NCBI GenBank assembly: GCA_024695725.1
Contig: JAILHQ010000019.1
Coordinates: 1 to 35,909 of the forward strand
Direction of reading: 5' to 3'
DNA from: Cyanobacteria bacterium RUI128
GTDB lineage: Bacteria > Cyanobacteriota > Vampirovibrionia > Gastranaerophilales > Gastranaerophilaceae
Length of the DNA stretch: 35,909 nucleotides
The position numbers and the translations under genes are program-made. The notes beneath the pieces were generated by a model that was given only the letters and a program-made list of their open reading frames with translations, was not told the origin of the DNA and ran no database searches. How positions within the stretch are numbered: the first letter of the stretch is position 1; every line of letters begins with the position of its first letter. Positions 8,260-15,559 of this stretch are shown here, piece by piece.

Positions 8260-8288
8260 ATAATATTTTAAAAATAACCATATTGCAA
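8260..8288 (-). promoter_or_regulatory. rplS-rbgA promoter
   Basis: Minus-strand TTGCAA (8288-8283) and TATTAT (8265-8260) are separated by exactly 17 nt, a good sigma-70 type promoter. The predicted start is about 55 nt before the rplS ATG. Confidence 0.65.
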
Positions 8289-8330
8289 GCACATGTTTAA
8301 GTTTTGTAATATAGCCTGCACCGAGAAATT

Positions 8331-8867
8331 CTATATTGAAATCCTCTTTCGTTCTTGTACCGGAACCAGTTCCGGCTTCAATTCATAAGGTTGAGCTTGT
8401 ATTGAGCTTATCTTAAGTTCATAATACGGCGCTGGCGTTTTGGTTTCTGCCGGTTTTTTCTTTCGTTCCAAAAAATAATAAAATTTTCTGCGGGTTGTTT
8501 CCTTTTCTACTTTTATCGGTTCTTCATATCCGGTTGCTTTATCAATAAATTTGAAAATTCGTCTTAAAAGAGGCTCATTGCTTCTTGACTTTTCCCAAAA
8601 TTCATCTGCTTGTGTTTCGCCTTTGAGTAAGTCAGTAACTTCAATGTATACGCTTCCAGGTTCTCTCATGTAAACAAATTTGTCTTTTGGTGCATTTGTT
8701 GCATCATAAATATCTACCCTTAAATCGCTTCCTTTGATGTGGCTTTTTATCATTTTTTGCGCACTTTTAAGCTGATTATACAAATCATCGGAAATTGCAT
8801 TTTGTTCATGCAATTTAACGCTTCCTGCCTGTTTCATATAAGAAAATAAACCTATTTTGCTGGTCAT
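8331..8867 (-). CDS. Unknown 178-residue protein
   Basis: No family recognised. The N-terminal two thirds look like a compact alpha/beta domain (SDDLYNQLKSAQKMIKSHIKG, then beta segments DLRVDIYDAT and GSVYIEVTDLLKG). The last third is Lys/Pro-rich (about 120-178) with ERKKKPAETKTPAP. There is no signal peptide or membrane helix. The ribosome binding site is weak (AGAAAGAAC). Upstream lies a GTAGCAA-19 nt-TAAAAT motif shared with four other unknown genes in this window, so it may belong to the same regulon. Coding is supported by its length, clean gaps on both sides and normal composition. Confidence 0.6.
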   Translation of the reverse strand: MTSKIGLFSYMKQAGSVKLHEQNAISDDLYNQLKSAQKMIKSHIKGSDLRVDIYDATNAPKDKFVYMREPGSVYIEVTDLLKGETQADEFWEKSRSNEPLLRRIFKFIDKATGYEEPIKVEKETTRRKFYYFLERKKKPAETKTPAPYYELKISSIQAQPYELKPELVPVQERKRISI

Positions 8868-8916
8868 TGTGTTCTTTCTTTTACTTTTTCTAGGGTATTC
8901 ACAACTGTATGTATCT

Positions 8917-8948
8917 ATTTTAAAAATGGTAAAAAAATTTTTTGCTAC
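8917..8948 (-). promoter_or_regulatory. Shared promoter motif GTAGCAA-19-TAAAAT
   Basis: Minus-strand GTAGCAA (8948-8942), 19 nt, then TAAAAT (8922-8917) followed by AGATACATAC. Nearly the same ACCATTT-AAAATAGATA block precedes the gene starting at 34423. Confidence 0.5.
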
Positions 8949-8965
8949 TTTATTAACTTTTATGT

Positions 8966-9003
8966 AAAAAAATAAGGCTCAATTTTCTTGAACCTTATTT
9001 TTT
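8966..9003 (-). terminator. Terminator of the 81-residue protein gene
   Basis: AAAATAAGG-C-TCAA and TTGA-A-CCTTATTTT form a stem with one internal mismatch around a five-base loop. Both strands have T runs after the stem. It lies just after the stop at 9012 of the minus-strand gene. Confidence 0.75.
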
Positions 9004-9011
9004 ATTTTGTT

Positions 9012-9257
9012 TTATGCTAAATAGCACACATATTTCGGTGGTTTTCTCCCGATAGTTCCGCTGATTCCGCCCTGTTCAGGCAGGTCGCAGCCACAAGGTA
9101 TTTTTAATAAAGCCGCAATAAAAGGAGCTTTTTGTTCTGTAGCTTTAATAAGAGCATTACGTCCTCTGCTCATTTCTTCATTAGTCGGATTGATAGGAGG
9201 AGTTCCTCCCCATTTAGGATAACTTTCTTTGTGAACCGGCGCAAATCCTACACACAT
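9012..9257 (-). CDS. Unknown 81-residue Cys-containing protein
   Basis: The start at 9257 is chosen because GGAGAAAATT immediately precedes this ATG; the longer frame to 9311 has no ribosome binding site and runs through the promoter. The protein begins MCVGFAPVHKESYPKWGG and ends with CGCDLPEQGG and YVCYLA. There are four Cys besides the Gly/Pro-rich segments; no signal peptide and no known domain were recognised. It has its own promoter motif (GTAGCAA type) and terminator, so it is a monocistronic, probably well-translated gene. Cysteines could bind metal or form disulfides, which is speculation. Confidence 0.6.
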   Translation of the reverse strand: MCVGFAPVHKESYPKWGGTPPINPTNEEMSRGRNALIKATEQKAPFIAALLKIPCGCDLPEQGGISGTIGRKPPKYVCYLA

Positions 9258-9313
9258 AATTTTCTCCTTTCGAACATATAAATATGAAACACTAACACAC
9301 ACATTTTTCATTT

Positions 9314-9346
9314 ACTATAAGTAAATTTTTCCGAACTTTTTGCTAC
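9314..9346 (-). promoter_or_regulatory. Shared promoter motif GTAGCAA-20-TATAGT
   Basis: Minus-strand CAGGTAGCAA (GTAGCAA at 9346-9340), 20 nt, then TATAGT (9319-9314). The predicted start is about 50 nt before the ATG at 9257. CAGGTAGCAAA is identical to the motif before the gene at 20666. Confidence 0.5.
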
Positions 9347-9470
9347 CTGATAATTTTGTGTTTAATATTTGTTAACAAACATAATAAAACCGAAACATTT
9401 ATCCGATATGGTGCGAAGTGTTTTTGTTTATGTTAGTATTATTTCAAACGAGGAAAACTAGGAGAAAATT

Positions 9471-10130
9471 ATGCAGGCAAGACGCGCATCAAGAGAATTA
9501 GCTTTAATATTATTCTCTCAATTTGATAAAAAGATTACCGAATATTCGGATAAAGATTTTGAAGATATTATTTTAAAATCAATAAGAGTGTTATCCAATA
9601 ATTCAACCGATGAACTGAAAACAACAGTCGGTACTCTCATAGATATAAAAGATTATATAGATAACTATGAGGCAGATGATGAGTCAAATCTGGAAAGACC
9701 GATAGGGGTTAAAAACTTACCTGTTCAGCTTCCGACGACTGCTGATATGAGAGAAAAAGTTGATGCCATACTTGACGTTGTTGAAAAAACAATTTTTGCA
9801 CTTGAAGTTGCCGAACTTGCCGTTCTTGAATCTCAAAGTGATGTGAAAGATTACGTTATAACTATTGCAAAATCGTTCAAAGAACATCACGCAGAGGTTG
9901 ATGAACAAATTCAGAAATACTCTAACGGATGGGATATCAGCCGTCTTGTTAAGATGGATAAAGACATCCTCAGAATTGCTATCATAGAATTGTTATACAT
10001 AAATGAAGCACCTATGAAAGTCGTTGTTGACGAGGCTTTGGAACTTGCCAAAAAATATTCTACAGACGACAGCTCGGCATTTATTAACGGAATTTTAGCA
10101 AAAGTTATTATGGAAAACGGTATTGACTAA
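9471..10130 (+). CDS. nusB: Transcription antitermination protein NusB, long form
   Basis: 219 residues, clearly longer than the roughly 140 of E. coli NusB. The ends fit the family: an MQARRASRELALILFSQFD start and a C-terminal DKDILRIAIIELLYINEAPMKVVVDEALELAKKYSTDDSSAFINGILAKV. The middle (about 45-125) is an extra region, as in cyanobacterial NusB. NusB binds boxA RNA with S10 and supports rRNA antitermination. The start has an AGGAGAAAATT ribosome binding site. The stop and the ftsY start overlap as TAATG, so the two are coupled. The nusB-ftsY order is also found in cyanobacteria, which supports the proposed lineage. Confidence 0.93.
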   Translation: MQARRASRELALILFSQFDKKITEYSDKDFEDIILKSIRVLSNNSTDELKTTVGTLIDIKDYIDNYEADDESNLERPIGVKNLPVQLPTTADMREKVDAILDVVEKTIFALEVAELAVLESQSDVKDYVITIAKSFKEHHAEVDEQIQKYSNGWDISRLVKMDKDILRIAIIELLYINEAPMKVVVDEALELAKKYSTDDSSAFINGILAKVIMENGID

Positions 10131-11044
10131 TGTTTGGGTTCTTTAAAAATAGTTTTGATAACCTGAAGGAAACTGTTGCCAAAACCACACAGGCATTGGT
10201 AGGAAACGTTGTTGAAACGGTTGCGGAAGAAGAAGAGTTTTCCGAATTTGTGCTTGATGATATGGAAGACACACTCATAAGCGCTGACTTAGGGGTGAAT
10301 TATGCAGCAGAGCTTGTCGATAAACTGAGAAATCAGGACAGAATTAAACCCTCTGTTGTTAAAAATTATTTAAAAGAAGAATTTACCAAAACTCTGACTT
10401 CCGCAGGAAGTAATGAACTCAGTTATAAAGAAAATGAACTGAATATCTATTTTATAACAGGGGTAAACGGTGCGGGGAAAACAACCCTTATCGGGAAATT
10501 AGCCTATAAATTCAGAGAAGAAGGGAAAAGAGTTTTGGTTGCAGCCGCAGATACTTTTAGAGCTGCAGCAGAAGAACAACTGGATATCTGGTCAAAAAGA
10601 GCAGGTGCAGATATTGTAAGACGCGATAAAGCAGATCCTGCATCTGTTGTCTATGAGGCTATCCAAAAAGCAAGAAATGAAAACTATGACGTCATCCTTG
10701 TCGATACAGCCGGAAGACTCCAAAACAAATATAACCTTATGGAAGAACTCTCTAAAATAAAAGGTGTTATAGATAAGCAGGCACCTGATGCTCTGAGAGA
10801 ATGTATTTTGGTGCTTGATGCAAACACAGGTCAGAACGGACTTCAGCAGGCAAAAGTTTTTAAAGATTCTGTAAATCTTACCTCTGTTGCTCTTACAAAA
10901 TTAGATGGTTCAGCTAAAGGTGCGATAATTTTAGCAATAGCAAAAGAGATGTCACTACCGGTTAAACTTATCGGGGTGGGAGAAAAAATGACCGACCTGA
11001 AACAGTTTAACTCATCTGATTTTATTGAGGCTCTGTTCAGTTAA
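10130..11044 (+). CDS. ftsY: Signal recognition particle receptor FtsY
   Basis: 304 residues, consisting of the NG core only; the long acidic N-terminal A domain of E. coli FtsY is missing or reduced to a short Glu-rich segment (EEEEFSEF). The N domain helices are followed by the G domain: G1 GVNGAGKTTLIGKL, DTFRAAAEEQL insertion-box start, G3 DTAGR, G4 TKLDGSAKG and a final GVGEKMTDLKQF. This is the SRP receptor, which docks ribosome-SRP complexes at the inner membrane for co-translational insertion. It is coupled to nusB by TAATG. Short forms are normal in many Gram-positive and cyanobacterial groups. Confidence 0.96.
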   Translation: MFGFFKNSFDNLKETVAKTTQALVGNVVETVAEEEEFSEFVLDDMEDTLISADLGVNYAAELVDKLRNQDRIKPSVVKNYLKEEFTKTLTSAGSNELSYKENELNIYFITGVNGAGKTTLIGKLAYKFREEGKRVLVAAADTFRAAAEEQLDIWSKRAGADIVRRDKADPASVVYEAIQKARNENYDVILVDTAGRLQNKYNLMEELSKIKGVIDKQAPDALRECILVLDANTGQNGLQQAKVFKDSVNLTSVALTKLDGSAKGAIILAIAKEMSLPVKLIGVGEKMTDLKQFNSSDFIEALFS

Positions 11045-11128
11045 GCGGAATATAAATATTTCACTCTTTACTTTTTTCGGTCAGATGTGGTATCTTTATA
11101 CTAAGGAAATAAAACAAGGAGAAAATAA

Positions 11129-11359
11129 ATGCTTTGTCCATATTGTAAAGGTGAAATACCGGATGATGCCAAGAAATGTATGAACTGCGGGGAATGGGTT
11201 GATCCTGCATACAGAAAACCTAAAAAAGAAGAACAAGGCTTTTTCTCTGCGCTATCAGAAACCGTATTAAATGTTTTGTGGTTTGCCTTCGTGCTTGCTA
11301 TTGCTGCTATTGCGATTATTTTGTTTATGCAGGCTAATGCAAACGGCCTCTTTGACTAG
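11129..11359 (+). CDS. Zinc-ribbon single-pass membrane protein
   Basis: 76 residues. C3-P-Y-C6 and C17-M-N-C20 form a rubredoxin-like zinc ribbon (CPYC, CMNC), followed by a Lys/Glu linker and one transmembrane helix (about 46-70, VLWFAFVLAIAAIAIILF). Such zinc-ribbon plus helix proteins are common small bacterial membrane proteins of unknown role, probably with the ribbon in the cytoplasm. A strong AAGGAGAAAATAA ribosome binding site supports the start. It lies 84 nt after ftsY with a candidate TATACT box in the gap. A tandem GGGGTAAAT cluster follows its stop. Confidence 0.75.
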   Translation: MLCPYCKGEIPDDAKKCMNCGEWVDPAYRKPKKEEQGFFSALSETVLNVLWFAFVLAIAAIAIILFMQANANGLFD

Positions 11360-11364
11360 GAGTA

Positions 11365-11403
11365 GGGGTAAACTATTGGGGTAAATTATCGGGGTAAATG
11401 TAG
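11365..11403. repeat. Three tandem 13-nt GGGGTAAAT units
   Basis: GGGGTAAAC at 11365, GGGGTAAAT at 11378 and GGGGTAAAT at 11391 start exactly 13 nt apart, with TATT, TATC and GTAG as spacers. They lie between the zinc-ribbon gene and the lepA promoter. Confidence 0.85.
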
Positions 11404-11428
11404 GAAAATAGTAATACTACATTTTTTC

Positions 11429-11437
11429 TGTTATAAT
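11429..11437 (+). promoter_or_regulatory. lepA extended -10 (TGT-TATAAT)
   Basis: TGTTATAAT is an extended -10 box whose TATAAT (11432-11437) ends seven bases before the lepA ATG. Transcription should begin at or next to the start codon. An inverted repeat TGTAG/CTACA (about 11399-11421) overlaps the upstream region. Confidence 0.6.
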
Positions 11438-11444
11438 TAGGACT

Positions 11445-13247
11445 ATGAAATACAGAGAGAATGTCAGAAACTTTTGTATAATTGCCCACATTGACCATGG
11501 TAAATCAACTCTTGCAGACAGACTGCTTGAGGCGACGGGTACTATTGCTCAGCGTGATATGCAAAACCAGTTACTTGATACAATGGATATCGAGCGTGAG
11601 CGTGGTATTACCATCAAGCTGAATGCTGCACGTATGAACTACAAGGCAAAAAACGGGAAAAATTATATTTTGAACCTTATTGATACCCCGGGGCACGTTG
11701 ATTTTTCTTACGAGGTTTCACGTTCTTTAGCAGCTTGTGAAGGTGCCCTTCTCATAGTTGATGCAACACAGGGTGTTGAGGCGCAAACACTGGCGAATGT
11801 CTATCTTGCGGCGGAACAAAATCTTGAAATTATTCCGGTAATAAATAAAATAGATTTGCCGTCAGCAGATGTTGAAGGGGTAAAGGCAGAAATAGAAGAA
11901 GTCTTAGGTATTGATGCATCTATGGCTATTCCTGTCAGTGCAAAAACAGGCGAAAATATTGAAGAAGTTCTTGAGGCAATAGTAGAATTTATGCCGCCGC
12001 CGGAGGATACAACAGAAAAACCTTTAAGAGCGTTGGTCTTTGACAGTGCCTATGACCAGTATTTAGGTACACTTTGTTTCTTTAAAATTGTTGACGGGAA
12101 AATGAGGTTGGGTGATAAAGTTAAATTTATGGCATCAGGAAAAGAATATGAGATAGTAGAACTCGGGTATATGACTCCGCACAGAGTTCAGGTAAAAGAA
12201 CTTGTCTGCGGTGATGTAGGGTATTTTGCGGGTTCAATAAAAGAGATAACCCGTTTTGTGGGTGATACCGTTATCAATGTTGAAAACCCTGCAAAAGAAC
12301 CTCTGCCAGGATATAAAGAAGCGCTTCCTATGGTGTTTTCAGGGTTGTACCCTGTCGATAATGAAGACTATCATGAGCTAAAAGAAGCTCTGGAAAAACT
12401 CAAACTAAGTGACAGCAGTATTACCTTTGAACCTGAAACATCATCTGCTTTGGGTTTTGGTTTCCGTTGCGGGTTTTTGGGTATGTTACATATGGAAATC
12501 GCACAGGAAAGACTTGAAAGGGAATATGATCTTTCTATCGTCACAACGGCGCCGTCAGTTATTTATAAGGTTCACAAAACAAACGGTGAAGTTATTGAAA
12601 TCGATAACCCTGCAAATCTTCCGGGTGCACAGTACAGAGATTATATCGAAGAGCCTTATGTAAAAGTTTCTATTATTACACCGAACGAATTTGTCGGAAC
12701 TCTGATGGATCTTTCACAGACAAAACGCGGTATTTTTATAAATATGCACTATATTGATAAAGTCCGTCAGGAATTGGTTTACCACATCCCGTTGTCGGAA
12801 GTTATTACAGATTTTTATGATCAGCTTAAATCACGTTCAAAAGGTTATGCAAGTCTTGATTACGAATTTGCGGAATATAAACGTTCTAAACTTGTTAAGC
12901 TTGATGTTATGCTTGCAGGTGAAGTAGTTGATGCGCTTTCCGTAATCTGCCACGAGGATAACGCATTTTACGTTGGTCAAAAATTAACCGAAAAATTAAA
13001 AACAATTATTCCGAGACAGATGTTTGAAGTCCCTATTCAGGCTGCAATCGGCGGAAGAGTTATTGCAAGAACAAACATCAAGGCACTCAGAAAAAGTGTG
13101 CTTGATAAGTGCTATGGTGGTGATATTACTCGTAAACGTAAATTGCTTGAAAAACAAAAACGCGGTAAAAAACGTATGAAAGCAGTAGGTAAGGTGGAAG
13201 TTCCACAAGAAGCATTTATGGCTGTTTTGAGCCTCAACGAAGAGTAG
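11445..13247 (+). CDS. lepA: Elongation factor 4 (LepA), back-translocating GTPase
   Basis: 600 residues, full length. The G domain has [16 protein letters not shown] (G1), RERGITIK (G2), DTPGHVDF (G3) and NKIDLPSAD (G4). Then come domain II, the EF-G-like domains III and V, and the LepA-specific C-terminal domain ending in [28 protein letters not shown]4 acts on stalled or mis-translocated ribosomes and supports growth under stress. The gene has its own -10 box directly before the ATG and no clear ribosome binding site beyond AGGA at 3 nt. A GGGGTAAAT repeat begins at the last G of its TAG stop codon. Confidence 0.97.
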   Translation: MKYRENVRNFCIIAHIDHGKSTLADRLLEATGTIAQRDMQNQLLDTMDIERERGITIKLNAARMNYKAKNGKNYILNLIDTPGHVDFSYEVSRSLAACEGALLIVDATQGVEAQTLANVYLAAEQNLEIIPVINKIDLPSADVEGVKAEIEEVLGIDASMAIPVSAKTGENIEEVLEAIVEFMPPPEDTTEKPLRALVFDSAYDQYLGTLCFFKIVDGKMRLGDKVKFMASGKEYEIVELGYMTPHRVQVKELVCGDVGYFAGSIKEITRFVGDTVINVENPAKEPLPGYKEALPMVFSGLYPVDNEDYHELKEALEKLKLSDSSITFEPETSSALGFGFRCGFLGMLHMEIAQERLEREYDLSIVTTAPSVIYKVHKTNGEVIEIDNPANLPGAQYRDYIEEPYVKVSIITPNEFVGTLMDLSQTKRGIFINMHYIDKVRQELVYHIPLSEVITDFYDQLKSRSKGYASLDYEFAEYKRSKLVKLDVMLAGEVVDALSVICHEDNAFYVGQKLTEKLKTIIPRQMFEVPIQAAIGGRVIARTNIKALRKSVLDKCYGGDITRKRKLLEKQKRGKKRMKAVGKVEVPQEAFMAVLSLNEE

Positions 13248-13255
13248 GGGTAAAT
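13247..13255 (+). repeat. GGGGTAAAT copy at the lepA stop codon
   Basis: The exact 9-mer begins with the last base of the TAG stop of lepA and would add a second in-frame stop (TAG GGG TAA). The same TAG-GGGTAAA arrangement is seen at 11363-11371. Confidence 0.7.
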
Positions 13256-13272
13256 ATATTTAGTTTCACCGG

Positions 13273-13304
13273 ACTGCCTCGAAAATCAAAGATTTTCTAG
13301 CAGT
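13273..13304. terminator. Hairpin between convergent lepA and the 512-residue gene
   Basis: ACTGC (13273-13277) pairs with GCAGT (13300-13304), enclosing a perfect GAAAATC-AAA-GATTTTC stem-loop (13281-13297). No T run follows, so it may be a factor-dependent or structural element rather than a simple terminator. Confidence 0.45.
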
Positions 13305-13344
13305 GACAAATACTTGCCGCAATATTGTATATAGTTACCTATGT

Positions 13345-14883
13345 TTATTTTTGAACGTCCTGTTTTGTTTCTTCAGGGGGTACGTTTTTGTCGTTTACTT
13401 TTTCCTGGGTTGTGTTTCCACTATCATTTGCCCCATTATTTACCTCATTATTATTATTTACCCCTTCGGTTTTTTCTTTTATTTCTTCTTGTTTATCTTT
13501 TCTATTTGACCCTTTATTTACCCCCTTATTTACCCCTTTAGCTTTTTGCTGTTTGGCTTTCAGTTCTTCCTGTTGTTTTTGGATAAGTTCGTTGCGTTCT
13601 TTATTGAACTTTTCGTAATCTATATCCTGTCCGTTATCTATTGTATTAACATCAATATTCAAGGTATCATCTCCGCCTTGTGATGTTACACCTTTATGTT
13701 TACTCTTTTTATATGCTTTGAGTTTTTGTCTGTATTCGGTTTTCAGCAGTCTGAGCTTATATCTGTAAACTTTTTTGTGCGCCCTTTGTTTTTGTTTGAG
13801 CTCTTTTTTCATTCTTTTGACTTGTTTTTTTTCAAGTTTTTCGTGTCTTTCAGCTTCAAACTCGATTAAATCTCTGTCCTCATAGCTGTCAAATACAAGT
13901 TTAAATCCAACAGTGCTGACGTCTTGTTTTGTCCCCTGCAAATCTATGAGTTCACACTTTTCTCCGTTAATATCTGCTGCCCAGGTCCCGAGGAAGGCAG
14001 GCATGTCGCCTGTGTATGCGTAGGCACAAACGATAATTCTTTCCTGATTATTTTTATCGAACCCGAGAGGATAGACATCCCATCTTTGTTCTTCTAAATT
14101 TACCCCGGTGACGTTGTGCCAATATTTGATAATAGCTTCTCTGATTTCAGGTAATTCCCAGGATCTGTCAGATGCAAAATCATGAACCCATACATTTGTT
14201 TTCCAGATACCGTCGTGGTTCCAGCCGATTTTTTCTTTTGCAACTATGTATCTGTTATCCTCAGAAAAATCAATAGGTGTAATGGTTCTGAACGCACCTT
14301 CGGTTGAGATATCGTTATCTGTTTCAAAAATAGGTTTATCAATTTTTCTTGCCACATTGGCTTTTTTTACTCTTTCAATTTTTGTAAGTTTATCATCAAG
14401 CGGAATAACAAAAACGGCGCAGGAAGTGCAATTAGTATCGGCAATATAATATACGCTCGGATAAACAAGCATAGTAAAATCGCCTGATACAATACCCTGT
14501 GCGTTTATTTGTCTGTCAAAATTCAGTTTTCTCGGGATATTTAACTCAGGTGAGCCGGGTGGATTGTTGTATCTTACAAGTTTATAAGTCGGCTGGGGTA
14601 CATATTTCATGTTACTCGGAAGAAGTCGCTGGGCATCACCAATTTCAAGCTCCATTCGGGGCACACCTCTTGATTCTTTTTCGTAATCTTCCGTCAGCAT
14701 ATAGCCTGACTTAGGCATATCAGTTTTTTCGTATTCTTCTTTAAGTTCTTTTTTTTGGGCTTGATACTGGTATTTGAATTGTCTTATAACCGGGTCGCGC
14801 TGTTTAAATATAATAGGCTTCATCTCATCACAGACAAGTCTGATTGATACAAATAAACTTGCAAATATTATAACCCAAAACAT
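13345..14883 (-). CDS. Exported/membrane-anchored protein of unknown function with repeat-derived tail
   Basis: 512 residues. The N-terminal hydrophobic segment (about 1-19, MFWVIIFASLFVSIRLVC) is a signal peptide or membrane anchor; a Cys at 18 does not form a clear lipobox. Residues about 60-330 form a beta-rich domain (PTYKLVRYNNPPGSPELNIP, YYIADTNCTSCAVFVIPLDD, WVHDFASDRSWELPEI) perhaps propeller-like. A strongly basic Lys/Arg helix follows (about 345-400). The C-terminal 70 residues are Asn/Gly/Glu-rich and contain GVNK-GVNK-GSN and EGVNNNNEVNN, which are translations of the GGGGTAAAT repeat. Its ATG lies one base after the stop of the response regulator gene, so it is the last gene of that operon and a possible target or partner. 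No family recognised. Confidence 0.7.
   Translation of the reverse strand: MFWVIIFASLFVSIRLVCDEMKPIIFKQRDPVIRQFKYQYQAQKKELKEEYEKTDMPKSGYMLTEDYEKESRGVPRMELEIGDAQRLLPSNMKYVPQPTYKLVRYNNPPGSPELNIPRKLNFDRQINAQGIVSGDFTMLVYPSVYYIADTNCTSCAVFVIPLDDKLTKIERVKKANVARKIDKPIFETDNDISTEGAFRTITPIDFSEDNRYIVAKEKIGWNHDGIWKTNVWVHDFASDRSWELPEIREAIIKYWHNVTGVNLEEQRWDVYPLGFDKNNQERIIVCAYAYTGDMPAFLGTWAADINGEKCELIDLQGTKQDVSTVGFKLVFDSYEDRDLIEFEAERHEKLEKKQVKRMKKELKQKQRAHKKVYRYKLRLLKTEYRQKLKAYKKSKHKGVTSQGGDDTLNIDVNTIDNGQDIDYEKFNKERNELIQKQQEELKAKQQKAKGVNKGVNKGSNRKDKQEEIKEKTEGVNNNNEVNNGANDSGNTTQEKVNDKNVPPEETKQDVQK
13426..13536 (-). repeat. GGGGTAAAT repeats inside a coding region (12-nt period)
   Basis: On the plus strand ATTTACCCC lies at 13456, 13516 and 13528, with one- or two-mismatch copies at 13426, 13438 and 13504. 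The copies at 13504/13516/13528 and 13426/13438 are exactly 12 nt apart, which keeps the reading frame (Gly-Val-Asn-Lys). Another exact copy, GVN-coding, lies at 14098-14106. Confidence 0.85.
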
Positions 14884-14884
14884 T

Positions 14885-15550
14885 CTATACCAAGCCCTTT
14901 GTTAATGCCGTATTAGTGGCCTTTGCCCTTGTTTCGGCAGATAGTTTTTGTAATACGCTGTGAACGTGCGCTTTTGCAGTATATGGCGAAATGGTTAATT
15001 CTTCTGCAATTTGGGCATTTGTCATACCTTCAACGATAAGTGCCAAAACCTCCATCTCACGTTCGGTAAGTCCAAACATTTCTTTGCCTGCCTGATAATT
15101 TATTCCTGTTGTCTGGGCAGGTTGTTTAGGGCTGTTTTGGATATTAGACAATACAATTTTAGCAATAGCGGGGTCAAGCCAGGCAACGCCTTCGCTTACC
15201 GAACGGATTGCGGTGCATATTTGTTCTTTTGATGCTCCTTTTGTAACATATCCGTCTGCACCTGCTTTGAACGCCTCAAAAACATCTTCTTCTTTTTCTC
15301 TTGAGGTGAAAATAAGAACTTTACAGTCAGGGTTAAAGGTTTTAATCTGTCGGGTTGCTTCTATCCCGTCAATAATCGGAAGGCCGATATCCATAAGAAT
15401 AACATCAGGCAGGAGCTCTCTTGCTAAATCTACCCCCATCTGACCGTTTTCAGCCTGACCGACAAGCTCAATCTTGTCTGCCTGTTCAAGCATTATTGAT
15501 AACCCTAAACGTTCTAATTCATGATCTTCTACTAATAAAGTTTTTATCAT
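14885..15550 (-). CDS. NarL/FixJ-family response regulator
   Basis: 221 residues. The receiver domain (1-120) has the acidic pair E8-D9, phosphoacceptor D54 in VILMDIGLP, the conserved Thr/Ser in FTSREKEED and Lys in YVTKGASKEQI. A linker leads to a LuxR-type helix-turn-helix (about 157-221): LTEREMEVLALIVEGMTNAQIAEELTISPYTAKAHVHSVLQKL. It should be phosphorylated by the upstream hybrid kinase and regulate transcription. Position within the operon: nine bases after the kinase stop, and one base before the unknown exported protein. The start has an AGGG-containing ribosome binding site. The target genes cannot be read from the sequence; the downstream exported protein is a candidate. Confidence 0.93.
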   Translation of the reverse strand: MIKTLLVEDHELERLGLSIMLEQADKIELVGQAENGQMGVDLARELLPDVILMDIGLPIIDGIEATRQIKTFNPDCKVLIFTSREKEEDVFEAFKAGADGYVTKGASKEQICTAIRSVSEGVAWLDPAIAKIVLSNIQNSPKQPAQTTGINYQAGKEMFGLTEREMEVLALIVEGMTNAQIAEELTISPYTAKAHVHSVLQKLSAETRAKATNTALTKGLV

Positions 15551-15559
15551 ACATATACC

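Noticed and set aside
9258..9311. Longer start for the 81-residue protein at 9311
   Set aside because: No ribosome binding site there and the segment overlaps the promoter; GGAGAAAATT before 9257 decides the start.
11365..11403. Tandem 13-mers as a CRISPR array
   Set aside because: Units are far too short, spacers are four bases, and no cas genes are present.
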